Below are positions 55,287 through 62,824 of a DNA stretch of 64,000 nucleotides, in pieces (positions within the stretch are counted from its first letter, which is position 1; every line of letters starts with the position of its first letter). This stretch comes from Hymenobacter terrenus (GTDB lineage: Bacteria > Bacteroidota > Bacteroidia > Cytophagales > Hymenobacteraceae): contig NZ_LATM01000002.1 in the NCBI RefSeq assembly GCF_000972495.1, forward strand, positions 186,001-250,000. Direction: 5' to 3'. Below the pieces are notes generated by a model that was given only the letters and a program-made list of their open reading frames with translations, searched no databases and was not told the origin of the DNA. The position numbers and the translations under genes were made by a program.

Positions 55287-55333
55287 AAGAAGCGGCCACA
55301 ATTGCAACATAGTTGCAATTGTGGCCGCTTCTT
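55287..55333. promoter_or_regulatory. Perfect 22-bp inverted repeat between lipoprotein and MerC genes
   Basis: Arms 55287-55308 and 55312-55333 are exactly complementary around ATA. The inner part reads TTGCAAC ATA GTTGCAA. It lies 222 nt upstream of the lipoprotein ATG and 33 nt upstream of the MerC-like ATG. The inner core resembles the site in front of the Fur-family gene, so it is a candidate operator for that regulator; the GC-rich outer arms could also act as a hairpin. Confidence 0.6.
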
Positions 55334-55365
55334 GCGTACTTGCGCCCTCAAACAAGACTTTACCA

Positions 55366-55947
55366 ATGCCAATTAGCATCAATACCGTGAAAAAACTGCC
55401 CGTCGCCGTGTTTAGTGGCTCTCTGGTAGCGGCCCCAGTCACCTCGCCCAACCATAACATTTACACTCACGAGGGTTTAAAGGCTGCCGTTGTTACTAGG
55501 AGTGCGAGCGAGGTTAGCACAGAAGTTCAGTCAGTGACGGAAGATATTATCCCTCATTTTAGTCCAGGTAAGGTCAGTTTATTGCGTCGGGCGGCCGATT
55601 ACGGTGGGGTACTGAATGCCGTGCTCTGCGGAATACATTGCGCCGCTGGACCACTGCTGCTGACTTGGTGGGGTACCCAGAATGCGGGCGCCACGGCCGA
55701 ACACTGGGAACTTGGCTTTCTGGTGCTGAGCGGCGTGCTGGTGGCAGTGGCTACCTGGCGGCAATCAGCGCCGCGACTCCGACTGGCTCTATGGCTTTTA
55801 TTTGGTCTATTCACTGCTGCCGCCTTGCTGGCTGAGCATTGGCCCTGGATGCAGTTCGTGCAATATGCTGCCTCCGCCGGCCTGATTGGGGCCCACCTGC
55901 TAAATCAACGATACTGCCGACGCTGCGTAGTTGGGTCACCTATCTAA
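55366..55947 (+). CDS. MerC-domain membrane protein
   Basis: 193 residues from the ATG at 55366; the frame extends to a GTG at 55321 inside the inverted repeat. After about 85 variable residues come four hydrophobic helices with the MerC-type first helix LNAVLCGIHCAAGPLLLTWW (paired Cys and His), then ELGFLVLSGVLVAVATW, LALWLLFGLFTAAALLA and a last helix ending in CRRC. MerC proteins move mercury or other soft metals. In Bacteroidota they commonly sit with Fur-family regulators, and zinc-linked roles are suspected. It is transcribed away from the His-rich lipoprotein. Confidence 0.8.
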   Translation: MPISINTVKKLPVAVFSGSLVAAPVTSPNHNIYTHEGLKAAVVTRSASEVSTEVQSVTEDIIPHFSPGKVSLLRRAADYGGVLNAVLCGIHCAAGPLLLTWWGTQNAGATAEHWELGFLVLSGVLVAVATWRQSAPRLRLALWLLFGLFTAAALLAEHWPWMQFVQYAASAGLIGAHLLNQRYCRRCVVGSPI

Positions 55948-55977
55948 AATAGCGTGGCAGAATGCGAAGTCCTTCGC

Positions 55978-58209
55978 TCAAGGACGTGCCGAAAGGGAAG
56001 GCGGCGGGGTGTCCCGGCCCCAGACAGCGGGCTGGTCGCTCATGCTCAGCGTGAATTCGGCCCCGTTGCTGATGTCGCGGTGCCGGAACCAGGCGTTGTT
56101 CCAAGCCTTGCCGTTGCGCGTGGCCTGGCTGATGTACTTGGCCGTGGCCGAGCTGGCGGGCGCGTTGATGACAATTTGCTTGCCGTTGCCCAGCCGGATG
56201 GTGACTTTGGTGAAGGTGGGGCTGCCGAAGTAGTAAAAGTCCTGCCCGGCGTTGGGGTAGATGCCCAGCATGGCCCACACCAGCCAGGCTGAAGTCGTGC
56301 CGCTGTCGTCGTTGCCGGGCAGGCCGGCGGGGCCGGTGGCGAAGTTGCCCAGCGCCTTGCGGATGTGGAACTGCGTGAGGTCGGGGCGGCCGGCGTGGGT
56401 GAAGAGGTAGGTTTGCAGCATGCCGGGCTCGTTGTAGGCTTCGTAATGCTGGTCGACGGCGGTGGTCAGCTTTTCTACGAAAGCCGGGTTGCCGCCGAGC
56501 AAGTTTATCAGGCCCTGCGTGTCGTGGGGCACGTACCAGCTCCAGGTCCAGGCGTGGCCTTCGTAGTACTGGCGGCCGGTTTCGGCCAGGAGCGGGTCGA
56601 AGGGCGCGTGCCAGTTGCCGTCGCGGGTTTTGCCGCGCATGAAGCCGGTTTCGGGGTGCCACAGGTTTTGGTACCAGCGCAGGCGGCTTTGCAAATCGGC
56701 CACGTCTTCGGGCGTGCCCAGGTCTTTGGCCAGGGTCCAGACGGCGTAGTCGTCGTACACGTATTCGAGGGTGCGCGACACGGCCTGCACATCTTTGTTG
56801 GTGCCGATGTCGGTGGGCACGTGGTGGTAGCGGCGGTAGTCGTTGAGGTGGTAGCGGCCCTTCTGCGGCCGGTAGTTGGCGGTGGGGTTGTCGTCTTCGA
56901 AAGCGTTTTTGCGGATGGCCTGGTAGGCCGTTTTCCAGTCGATGCCGGGCAGTTTTTTCACGTAAGCATCGGCAATGATGACGTCGGCATTAGAGCCATT
57001 CTGCACGTGTTCATACGCCCAGGCGCTGTGGGCGTCGCCGGTCCAGCCGTTGTGAGTGTAGTAGCCGATGATGCTGTTCACGATGTCGGTTTGCACCTTG
57101 GGCTGAATCAGGGTCAGCAGGGGATAGGGCGTCCGAAACGTGTCCCAGAGGCAGAGCAGGTTCTCGTAGTAGGGTTGGTTGCCGTAGGCGGCGGGCGCCT
57201 CGCCGGTCCAGTCGTTGGGCGTGAGGTGCACCCGGTAGAGCGCCGTGTAGAACTGCTGCCGCTGGGCGTCGGTCCCGCCCTCCACCTGAATGGTATTCAG
57301 GGCCTTGCTCCACTCAGCCCGCGCCGCTTGGCGAGCCCGGTCGAAATCAAATTTGGGCACCTCCGCGAAATAGCCCCGCGCCTGCTCCACGCTCCGATAC
57401 GACACGGCAACTTTGGAATTGACCACCTGCCCTTGCTTGGTGGCGAAGTTGAGGTAAGCGCCAATTTCACTGCCGCGGCGCTGCGGTGCGCCGTCGGTCA
57501 GGGTGCCGGCGTCGTCCCAGGTGCCGGAGGAACCGAAGGGCGTATCGAAGCGCGTCGCGAAGTAAACCTTCCATTTCCGGGTGCTCCGCCCGCCCTGGTA
57601 TTCCATAAACCCAGACACCTCCCGGGCCGCCGCATCTACGTTGACTTCGCCGCCGATGGGCTTGGCGGAGCTCCAGCCCGCCCCGGTGCCGTACAGCACG
57701 TGCCCCACATCCACCAACACCCGCGACTGCGCATGGGCCGGAAACGTGTGCCGGTGCAGCGCCACGTGGCGGGTAGCCGTCAGCTCCACGCGCACGTTCC
57801 AGGGCGCTAGCGTGACGGCGTAGTAGCCCGGCGTGGCCGTTTCGGCCGATTTGCCAGTGGAGCAGATGTTGCTCGGGTTCTGCAAGGCGCCCGTCATGGG
57901 CAGCACCGATATTTCGCCAAACAACGGGCCGCCCATGCCGCTGATGTGCTGCTGCGAGAACCCATCGATGTTTTTGGTGAACTTGTAGCCCCCGGCCCAG
58001 CTGCCCGGCCCGGTGTCGGGCCCCACCTGAATGAACCCGAACGGCACCGTAGCGCCGGGATACACGTTGCCGTCGCCCGCCGTGCCCAGGAAAGGGTCCA
58101 CCCAATCAACCGGCGCCTTGGGCGGGGCCACTGGCGCGGCTTGCGCGCGGCTATGGGTGCCGAGTATGCCCAGCGCGAGGCCTTGAAAAAGTAGGCGTAA
58201 AAGTGCCAT
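55978..58209 (-). CDS. GH92-family alpha-mannosidase
   Basis: 743 residues. Signal peptide ending AQAAP. The N-terminal beta-sandwich carries the GH92 opening VDPFLGTAGDGNVYPGATVPFGFIQVGPDTG and GFSQQHISGMGGPLFGEISVLPMTG. The (alpha/alpha)6 domain ends with the calcium/catalytic segment GLPGNDDSGTTSAWLVWAMLGIYP. GH92 enzymes are calcium-dependent exo-alpha-mannosidases acting on N-glycans or other mannosides. It is the last gene of the GH3-GH5-GH30-CE6 operon, convergent with the MerC-like gene 30 nt away. Confidence 0.9.
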   Translation of the reverse strand: MALLRLLFQGLALGILGTHSRAQAAPVAPPKAPVDWVDPFLGTAGDGNVYPGATVPFGFIQVGPDTGPGSWAGGYKFTKNIDGFSQQHISGMGGPLFGEISVLPMTGALQNPSNICSTGKSAETATPGYYAVTLAPWNVRVELTATRHVALHRHTFPAHAQSRVLVDVGHVLYGTGAGWSSAKPIGGEVNVDAAAREVSGFMEYQGGRSTRKWKVYFATRFDTPFGSSGTWDDAGTLTDGAPQRRGSEIGAYLNFATKQGQVVNSKVAVSYRSVEQARGYFAEVPKFDFDRARQAARAEWSKALNTIQVEGGTDAQRQQFYTALYRVHLTPNDWTGEAPAAYGNQPYYENLLCLWDTFRTPYPLLTLIQPKVQTDIVNSIIGYYTHNGWTGDAHSAWAYEHVQNGSNADVIIADAYVKKLPGIDWKTAYQAIRKNAFEDDNPTANYRPQKGRYHLNDYRRYHHVPTDIGTNKDVQAVSRTLEYVYDDYAVWTLAKDLGTPEDVADLQSRLRWYQNLWHPETGFMRGKTRDGNWHAPFDPLLAETGRQYYEGHAWTWSWYVPHDTQGLINLLGGNPAFVEKLTTAVDQHYEAYNEPGMLQTYLFTHAGRPDLTQFHIRKALGNFATGPAGLPGNDDSGTTSAWLVWAMLGIYPNAGQDFYYFGSPTFTKVTIRLGNGKQIVINAPASSATAKYISQATRNGKAWNNAWFRHRDISNGAEFTLSMSDQPAVWGRDTPPPSLSARP

Positions 58210-58248
58210 GGTTGAGCTTTCGTGAAAAGACTTAGTTTGGATTTGGCC

Positions 58249-58358
58249 CCGTAGACCCCACCCCCGGCCCCTCCCCTCCGGGAGAGGGGAGCCAGACGAC
58301 TGTTCTGCTAGAACGCACCCCTCTTCCGGAGGGGAGGGGCCGGGGGTGGGGTCTACGG
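58249..58358. repeat. 33-bp perfect inverted repeat, GC-rich intergenic element
   Basis: Arms 58249-58281 and 58326-58358 are exactly complementary (outer part CCGTAGACCCCACCCCC). The pairing can extend inward with mismatches through GAGAGGGG/CCCCTCTT to about 48 bp per arm. It begins at the base next to the esterase stop codon and ends 39 nt before the GH92 start. It looks like a dispersed palindromic element and would form a very stable hairpin in the operon mRNA. Confidence 0.85.
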
Positions 58359-59213
58359 CTAACGACCCGCTTCAACCTTGGATTTGCCCTTTCGCCGCTC
58401 TTTTGGTGCTGGGGCGGCTTGTTGAAGCGCCCGCATCTGGCTGGCGTAGCGCCGCCCTAGCTCATCGGCCGAGGCCGCGTTGAAATGCACGTGGTCGCCC
58501 TTATCGGTGAGGTCTTCCGAGGTGACCACGGCGGTGCGCGGCACCATGGTTGGCAGGGTCAGCAGTTGAGCGTTGAAAAGGAGGCTGGCTTCCTTGAAGC
58601 GACCCACCTCCCCGGCCACCACGGGTAGCGCGGGTTGGTTGGTCAAGGCCCGGACCCGGCCAATAAGCTCGGTTAGTTTGGGCAGGTAAGCGGCCGTGCC
58701 GGTCGGGTTGGCGTCGGATTCGCCCTGGTGCCAGAGCATGCCCTTTACCACGCCGCAGCGCATGGCGGCGCTAATGCGGGCCACGGCATCGTCATAGGGG
58801 TGAGTTTTGGTGGCCTCATCATAAACGCCGGGCTGCCATTTGGCGATGCTGGTGCCGCCCACCGCGCACGGCACCAGCCCAATGCGCACGTCTGGGTTGG
58901 CGTCGGCCATCGCCATGCCAAACGCTAAGCCCGGTCCCACGCCCACCATTTCCGGCTTGTCGAAATGCAACGGGTGGCGAGCGGGCACCCACTCGCCCTG
59001 GGCATTCAGCATGAACACCCGGGCGTGGCCCACCGCTTGTAGCGCCTCCGTCAGCGGCCCGCGGCCAGCCATGTTGGACTGGCCCATCAGCAGATAGAGG
59101 TGGAAATCAGGGTCGGGCGCGGTGCAGGTCGGGGCTTGGGCCTGCGCCGTTGCGGCCCCGCTCAGCAACAGGCAGCAAGCCAGCAGGGAGCGAAGAATAG
59201 AGTCAGTTTTCAT
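58359..59213 (-). CDS. Secreted CE6/sialate-O-acetylesterase-like SGNH esterase
   Basis: 284 residues. Signal peptide about 1-24 (ATAQA). Four SGNH blocks: S46 in YLLMGQSNMAGRG, the Gly in LVPCAVGGTSIAKW, the WHQGESDAN block, and D240-H243 in DKGDHVHFNAAS. It removes acetyl groups from xylan or other decorated glycans. The C-terminal tail is Lys/Arg-rich (PKERRKGKSKVEAGR). It is the fourth gene of the operon, 43 nt past GH30. Confidence 0.88.
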   Translation of the reverse strand: MKTDSILRSLLACCLLLSGAATAQAQAPTCTAPDPDFHLYLLMGQSNMAGRGPLTEALQAVGHARVFMLNAQGEWVPARHPLHFDKPEMVGVGPGLAFGMAMADANPDVRIGLVPCAVGGTSIAKWQPGVYDEATKTHPYDDAVARISAAMRCGVVKGMLWHQGESDANPTGTAAYLPKLTELIGRVRALTNQPALPVVAGEVGRFKEASLLFNAQLLTLPTMVPRTAVVTSEDLTDKGDHVHFNAASADELGRRYASQMRALQQAAPAPKERRKGKSKVEAGR

Positions 59214-59256
59214 AGCGGCGCGGGTTAGGGCTTGCGCAGAAAGGGCTTCGGCCGCG

Positions 59257-60756
59257 CTACCTCAGTACCAACGTATTGAAGGAGTCGGCTTTGAGCAGGG
59301 GAGCCAGCGAACGGGCTCCTACTTTCAAGTACACTGTGCGAGGGGCCGCAGTCTTGTTGCGCAGCACCAATACCAGGCTTTTATCGGGGTTCTGGAAGGC
59401 CAGCAGGTCGGTGTAAGGGCCGCTGGTGGCTAGGCGCTTGGCGCCGGGTTGTACGTAGTGGCTCACGTGCTTGAGCAGGTAGTATTCGTGGTTGAAGCGG
59501 TAGGTCTTCTTGGCTTCGTCCACCGTCACCAGCGAGTTTTGGCGCCAGCCCCAGCGGCTAATGCCGCCTTCGCGCAACGAGATGTTCCAGTACAGGTAGG
59601 CGTTGGCGCCATTGGTCAGGTAGTGCCGCATCAGCGACCACGCGTAGGTGCAGTATTTCCAGTCGTTTTGGCCGTCGCCGCATTCCTGCTCCGTCTGGTA
59701 GAGCGTTTGGTTGGGGTAGCGCTGGTGAATGCCGGCAATGGCGCCCTTGCCCGCCCACTGAAAGCCGACGCCCTTGATGTATTTGCCGCTGTTTGGGTTG
59801 GCTAATACGCTGTCGACCAAGGCCTCGTTTGCCCGCTCCATCGTACCGAAAAACACGTCCACCTTTTGTTGTTGCATCAGCGGCCCCAGGTGGCTTACGA
59901 AGCGGGACAGGCCCGCGGCGGTCCACGTGCAGCTCGGGAATATCTGGGCCGAGTTGAACTCGTTCTGGGGCATCACCATGCTGATGGGGATGCCGCGCTG
60001 GCGGTAGGCTTCCACAAACTTGGCGAAGTATTGGGCGTAGGTCGCCAGATACTTATCCTCCTGCCGGAACATATTGGTGCCCTCCCGGCCGGCCTGCTCG
60101 GGTTTGAGGCCGTTGCTGACCCGCTGGGCGTCCTCGGGCTTCACCACGGCCGCGGCGTAGTGGCCGTTGTACTTCATCCAGGTGGGCGGGCTCCAGGGCG
60201 AAGCCCAAAGTTTGAGCTTGGGATTGTATTGCTGCGCCTGCTTGATGAAGGGAATAAGGGTCTGCTCGTCGTTGGCAATGCTGAAATTTTTCAGTTGAAA
60301 GTCGCCGGGCGTCTCGTCGTACGAGTACCAGTCCCGCGAGAAATCGTTGGCCCCAACGGGCATCCGGCAGATGGTGAAGTTGGCCCCCACGCCCGGCGCA
60401 AACAACTCCCGCATGATGGTTTTCCGGTCGGCCGGGGCCAACACGCTCAGCGAAGTCCAGCCCAACTCATTGAAACACGCCCCAAACCCCTCGATGGCCT
60501 GTTGGGGCTGCGTTACATTGATTTCGGCCGTAACAGAATCGGCAGCAACAACGGAAGCAGCGACGGCGGAACCGGCCGCGGTTTGCAGCCCGGTTTGGGT
60601 TACCCAAGGGGCCGTGGGCGTGGTGGACACCCATTCGACGCCGGTTTTCTGGGCCTGGGCCGCGCCACTAAGGCAGGTGAGCGCGCCGGCCAGCAGCGTG
60701 CATTTTAGGGCCGTCGGCAGGGAAACAGTTTCTACAATCTTGGCAAAGTGGTTCAT
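59257..60756 (-). CDS. Secreted GH30-family glycoside hydrolase
   Basis: 499 residues. Signal peptide ending AAQAQ. The N-terminal part of the side beta-domain precedes the barrel (IEGFGACFNELGW, FTICRMPVGANDFS, WASPWSPPTWMKYNG). Acid/base E266 in MVMPQNEF and nucleophile E356 in YQTEQECGDG, 90 residues apart. The C-terminal strand region closes the side domain. The family includes glucosylceramidases, beta-1,6-glucanases and xylanases; the subfamily is not determined here. It starts 4 nt past the GH5-like stop. Confidence 0.9.
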   Translation of the reverse strand: MNHFAKIVETVSLPTALKCTLLAGALTCLSGAAQAQKTGVEWVSTTPTAPWVTQTGLQTAAGSAVAASVVAADSVTAEINVTQPQQAIEGFGACFNELGWTSLSVLAPADRKTIMRELFAPGVGANFTICRMPVGANDFSRDWYSYDETPGDFQLKNFSIANDEQTLIPFIKQAQQYNPKLKLWASPWSPPTWMKYNGHYAAAVVKPEDAQRVSNGLKPEQAGREGTNMFRQEDKYLATYAQYFAKFVEAYRQRGIPISMVMPQNEFNSAQIFPSCTWTAAGLSRFVSHLGPLMQQQKVDVFFGTMERANEALVDSVLANPNSGKYIKGVGFQWAGKGAIAGIHQRYPNQTLYQTEQECGDGQNDWKYCTYAWSLMRHYLTNGANAYLYWNISLREGGISRWGWRQNSLVTVDEAKKTYRFNHEYYLLKHVSHYVQPGAKRLATSGPYTDLLAFQNPDKSLVLVLRNKTAAPRTVYLKVGARSLAPLLKADSFNTLVLR

Positions 60757-60760
60757 GTAC

Positions 60761-62770
60761 TTATTTCTTGCGAAGGGTTAGCACCAAGGCATCGTTGGCC
60801 TTGAGCGGCAAGCTCAGGGAGGATGGTTTCGGGCCGTAAAGGCTGCCGGCGACGGCCCAGCCGTTTTTTACCTGGGCGGTGGTCGACACGTTGGTGGGGC
60901 TGTAGTTGATGAGCACGACTACTTTTTCGGTGTCGCTCACGGCGTGTTCCGTCACGCCCACGAAGGGGTTCGGTTGGGTCAGCACGCGCTCGGCGAGCAG
61001 GGGCCGGGCCAGCTCGCGGTAGAGGCTGGCGTAGGCCGGTTGGCCCGCGTCGAAGGCGCCGGTTTGGGTGGTGAGGTTTTGCTCCAGCGGGAAGGTGAGC
61101 AAGTAGATGTGGCCTTTGCCGTAGGCAGTTTTCACGAAAACTGGGTTGCCGTCCGCTTCCTTGGCCAGCACGGTGGCCTGTTTGGGGTCAATCGAGAGTT
61201 TGCGCTCGGCGTTGGTGCTGAATTTTACGTTCTTGCCCGCAAGCTTGGCGGCAAACGCCAGTTGCCCCCGCCGCTTGGCGTTGGTGGTCACATTCACCCC
61301 GAGCGGCTCGTTGAAGGTGGGCAGGTAGGCATCATCGAGCGACATGTACAGCGTTGCGCCAGCTTGCACCTTCTCCAGTAGTTTCAGCCAGTAGTCTTTG
61401 CGAAAAGGGTCAATGCCTTTTAGGGAAGGCAACAGGTAGAGCGGCGCCTCGGCCAGCTCCTGCCCAGACTTCTGAAACTTGAAGTCAAACCCCGCCTGCT
61501 TGGCCAGCACGAAGCTGGTGTAGGCCACGGCCCAGGTGTCCTGCCCTTCGGTGAGGATGCACACGGCTTCGGTTTTGCGCGGCGGCAGGGCTTTAAAGGG
61601 CAGTTGGTCGAGGAAGCCGCTGAAAGCTTTGAACTCGCCCAGCACGGGTTTGACGGTGCGGTCTTCCTTGATGAGCCCAAGCTCGCCTTCTACCGAAGCA
61701 TAGTTGTAGGGCGGGTAGGCAAAGCTGAGCTGGTCGTAGGCGCACCACCAGAGCGTGCCCATGCAGTCGTGGGCCCAGTTCGAGAACAACGCCGTGCGGG
61801 CGAAGGCGGCTTTCTCTTTCTCGCCGCCCGTCATCGGGCCCATCACGCCGGTTTCTTCGGTCAGGGCCGGCTTGCCGCCGATGTCGCCGTAGAGGCGGGT
61901 TTCGGCCGCCGCGTGCAGGATGGTGCGCATGGTGTTCACGCCGTCCTGGCTGGCATACTTGGTCCAGAGCGAGTAGGGGTGGGTGGTGAGCACGTCGGTG
62001 GTCGCCGCTTGGTCCTCAATGCGCCAGGGGGCGTTGTCCTCCGCACTCAGGCTGTGCATGCCCGAGACAATGGGCCGGGTGGGGTCCGCGCTTTTAATGG
62101 CGCCAGCCAGCATCGCCGACCACACGTAGGCCTGGTGGTGATTGTCGACCTTGCCCATCACGTTGCACTCGTTGCCGAAGTCCCAGGCCAGGATGGCGGG
62201 CTGGTTTTTGAGCCGGTGCACGAACGTGGTGATGAATTTCTGCTGCCACACCAGCGCTTCCGGGTCGGTGAGGATGTTGCGGCCTTCCAGCGCGGACGGC
62301 ACGTAGAGCTGCCCGCTCATCCAGCCCGTTATCAGCCCCACCACCAGCTTGATGTTGTATTTCTGGGCCAGCTTGGCAAACGCCTCGAAGTGCTGCAATT
62401 GCTCCTCGCTCATGCCATTGGCCCCCACGCCGGTGGGAGGCAGGGGCTGGCCGTTGGCCCAGCCGATGTACTTAACGCCGCCCTCGCCCGCGTACACCTT
62501 GTGAATGGGCTGGAAATCGGGCCACAGCGGAAACACCCGCATCACCTTGATGCCGTTCTCCGAGAGCTGCTGCAAATCCTTTTCTATCACCTCCGGGCGC
62601 CAGTCGCGCCACATGTGCGTGCCGGCGTGCGAGGCCCAGTAGTTGCACCCGACCGCGAAGGTGCCCGGCTGCGTCAGCAACTGCGCCCGCGCCCGCCCGC
62701 CAAGCACGAGCAAGAAACAAAGGATAAGGTAGTTTTTACACTGCGTTTTCAGAGGATTCAAACAGGGCAT
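60761..62770 (-). CDS. Secreted GH5-like (clan GH-A) hydrolase with C-terminal domains
   Basis: 669 residues. Signal peptide ending ARAQ. The (beta/alpha)8 barrel holds FAVGCNYWASHAGTHMWRDW, acid/base E201 in AWDFGNECN and probable nucleophile E305 in ALTEETGVMG. A glutamine-amidotransferase-like domain from about 400 (LLPSLKGIDPFRKDYWLKLLEKVQAGATLYMS) resembles the trimerisation domain of beta-galactosidases, and a small all-beta domain ends the protein. It is plausibly a beta-mannanase or beta-glycosidase on hemicellulose. The exact family is uncertain. Confidence 0.8.
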   Translation of the reverse strand: MPCLNPLKTQCKNYLILCFLLVLGGRARAQLLTQPGTFAVGCNYWASHAGTHMWRDWRPEVIEKDLQQLSENGIKVMRVFPLWPDFQPIHKVYAGEGGVKYIGWANGQPLPPTGVGANGMSEEQLQHFEAFAKLAQKYNIKLVVGLITGWMSGQLYVPSALEGRNILTDPEALVWQQKFITTFVHRLKNQPAILAWDFGNECNVMGKVDNHHQAYVWSAMLAGAIKSADPTRPIVSGMHSLSAEDNAPWRIEDQAATTDVLTTHPYSLWTKYASQDGVNTMRTILHAAAETRLYGDIGGKPALTEETGVMGPMTGGEKEKAAFARTALFSNWAHDCMGTLWWCAYDQLSFAYPPYNYASVEGELGLIKEDRTVKPVLGEFKAFSGFLDQLPFKALPPRKTEAVCILTEGQDTWAVAYTSFVLAKQAGFDFKFQKSGQELAEAPLYLLPSLKGIDPFRKDYWLKLLEKVQAGATLYMSLDDAYLPTFNEPLGVNVTTNAKRRGQLAFAAKLAGKNVKFSTNAERKLSIDPKQATVLAKEADGNPVFVKTAYGKGHIYLLTFPLEQNLTTQTGAFDAGQPAYASLYRELARPLLAERVLTQPNPFVGVTEHAVSDTEKVVVLINYSPTNVSTTAQVKNGWAVAGSLYGPKPSSLSLPLKANDALVLTLRKK

Positions 62771-62824
62771 GTGGTCAAAGAAAAACCGGGGCGTGGTGTC
62801 GCCGGCGAAAGGGGAGGAGTGAGG

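Noticed and set aside
55119..55460. Minus-strand frame of 113 codons overlapping the MerC start
   Set aside because: It would read through the 22-bp inverted repeat and overlap the MerC-like gene; no recognisable features.
56365..57810. Plus-strand open frame of 481 codons opposite GH92
   Set aside because: Composition (Val/Gly/His/Arg-rich, no hydrophobic pattern) is that of the complementary strand of GH92.
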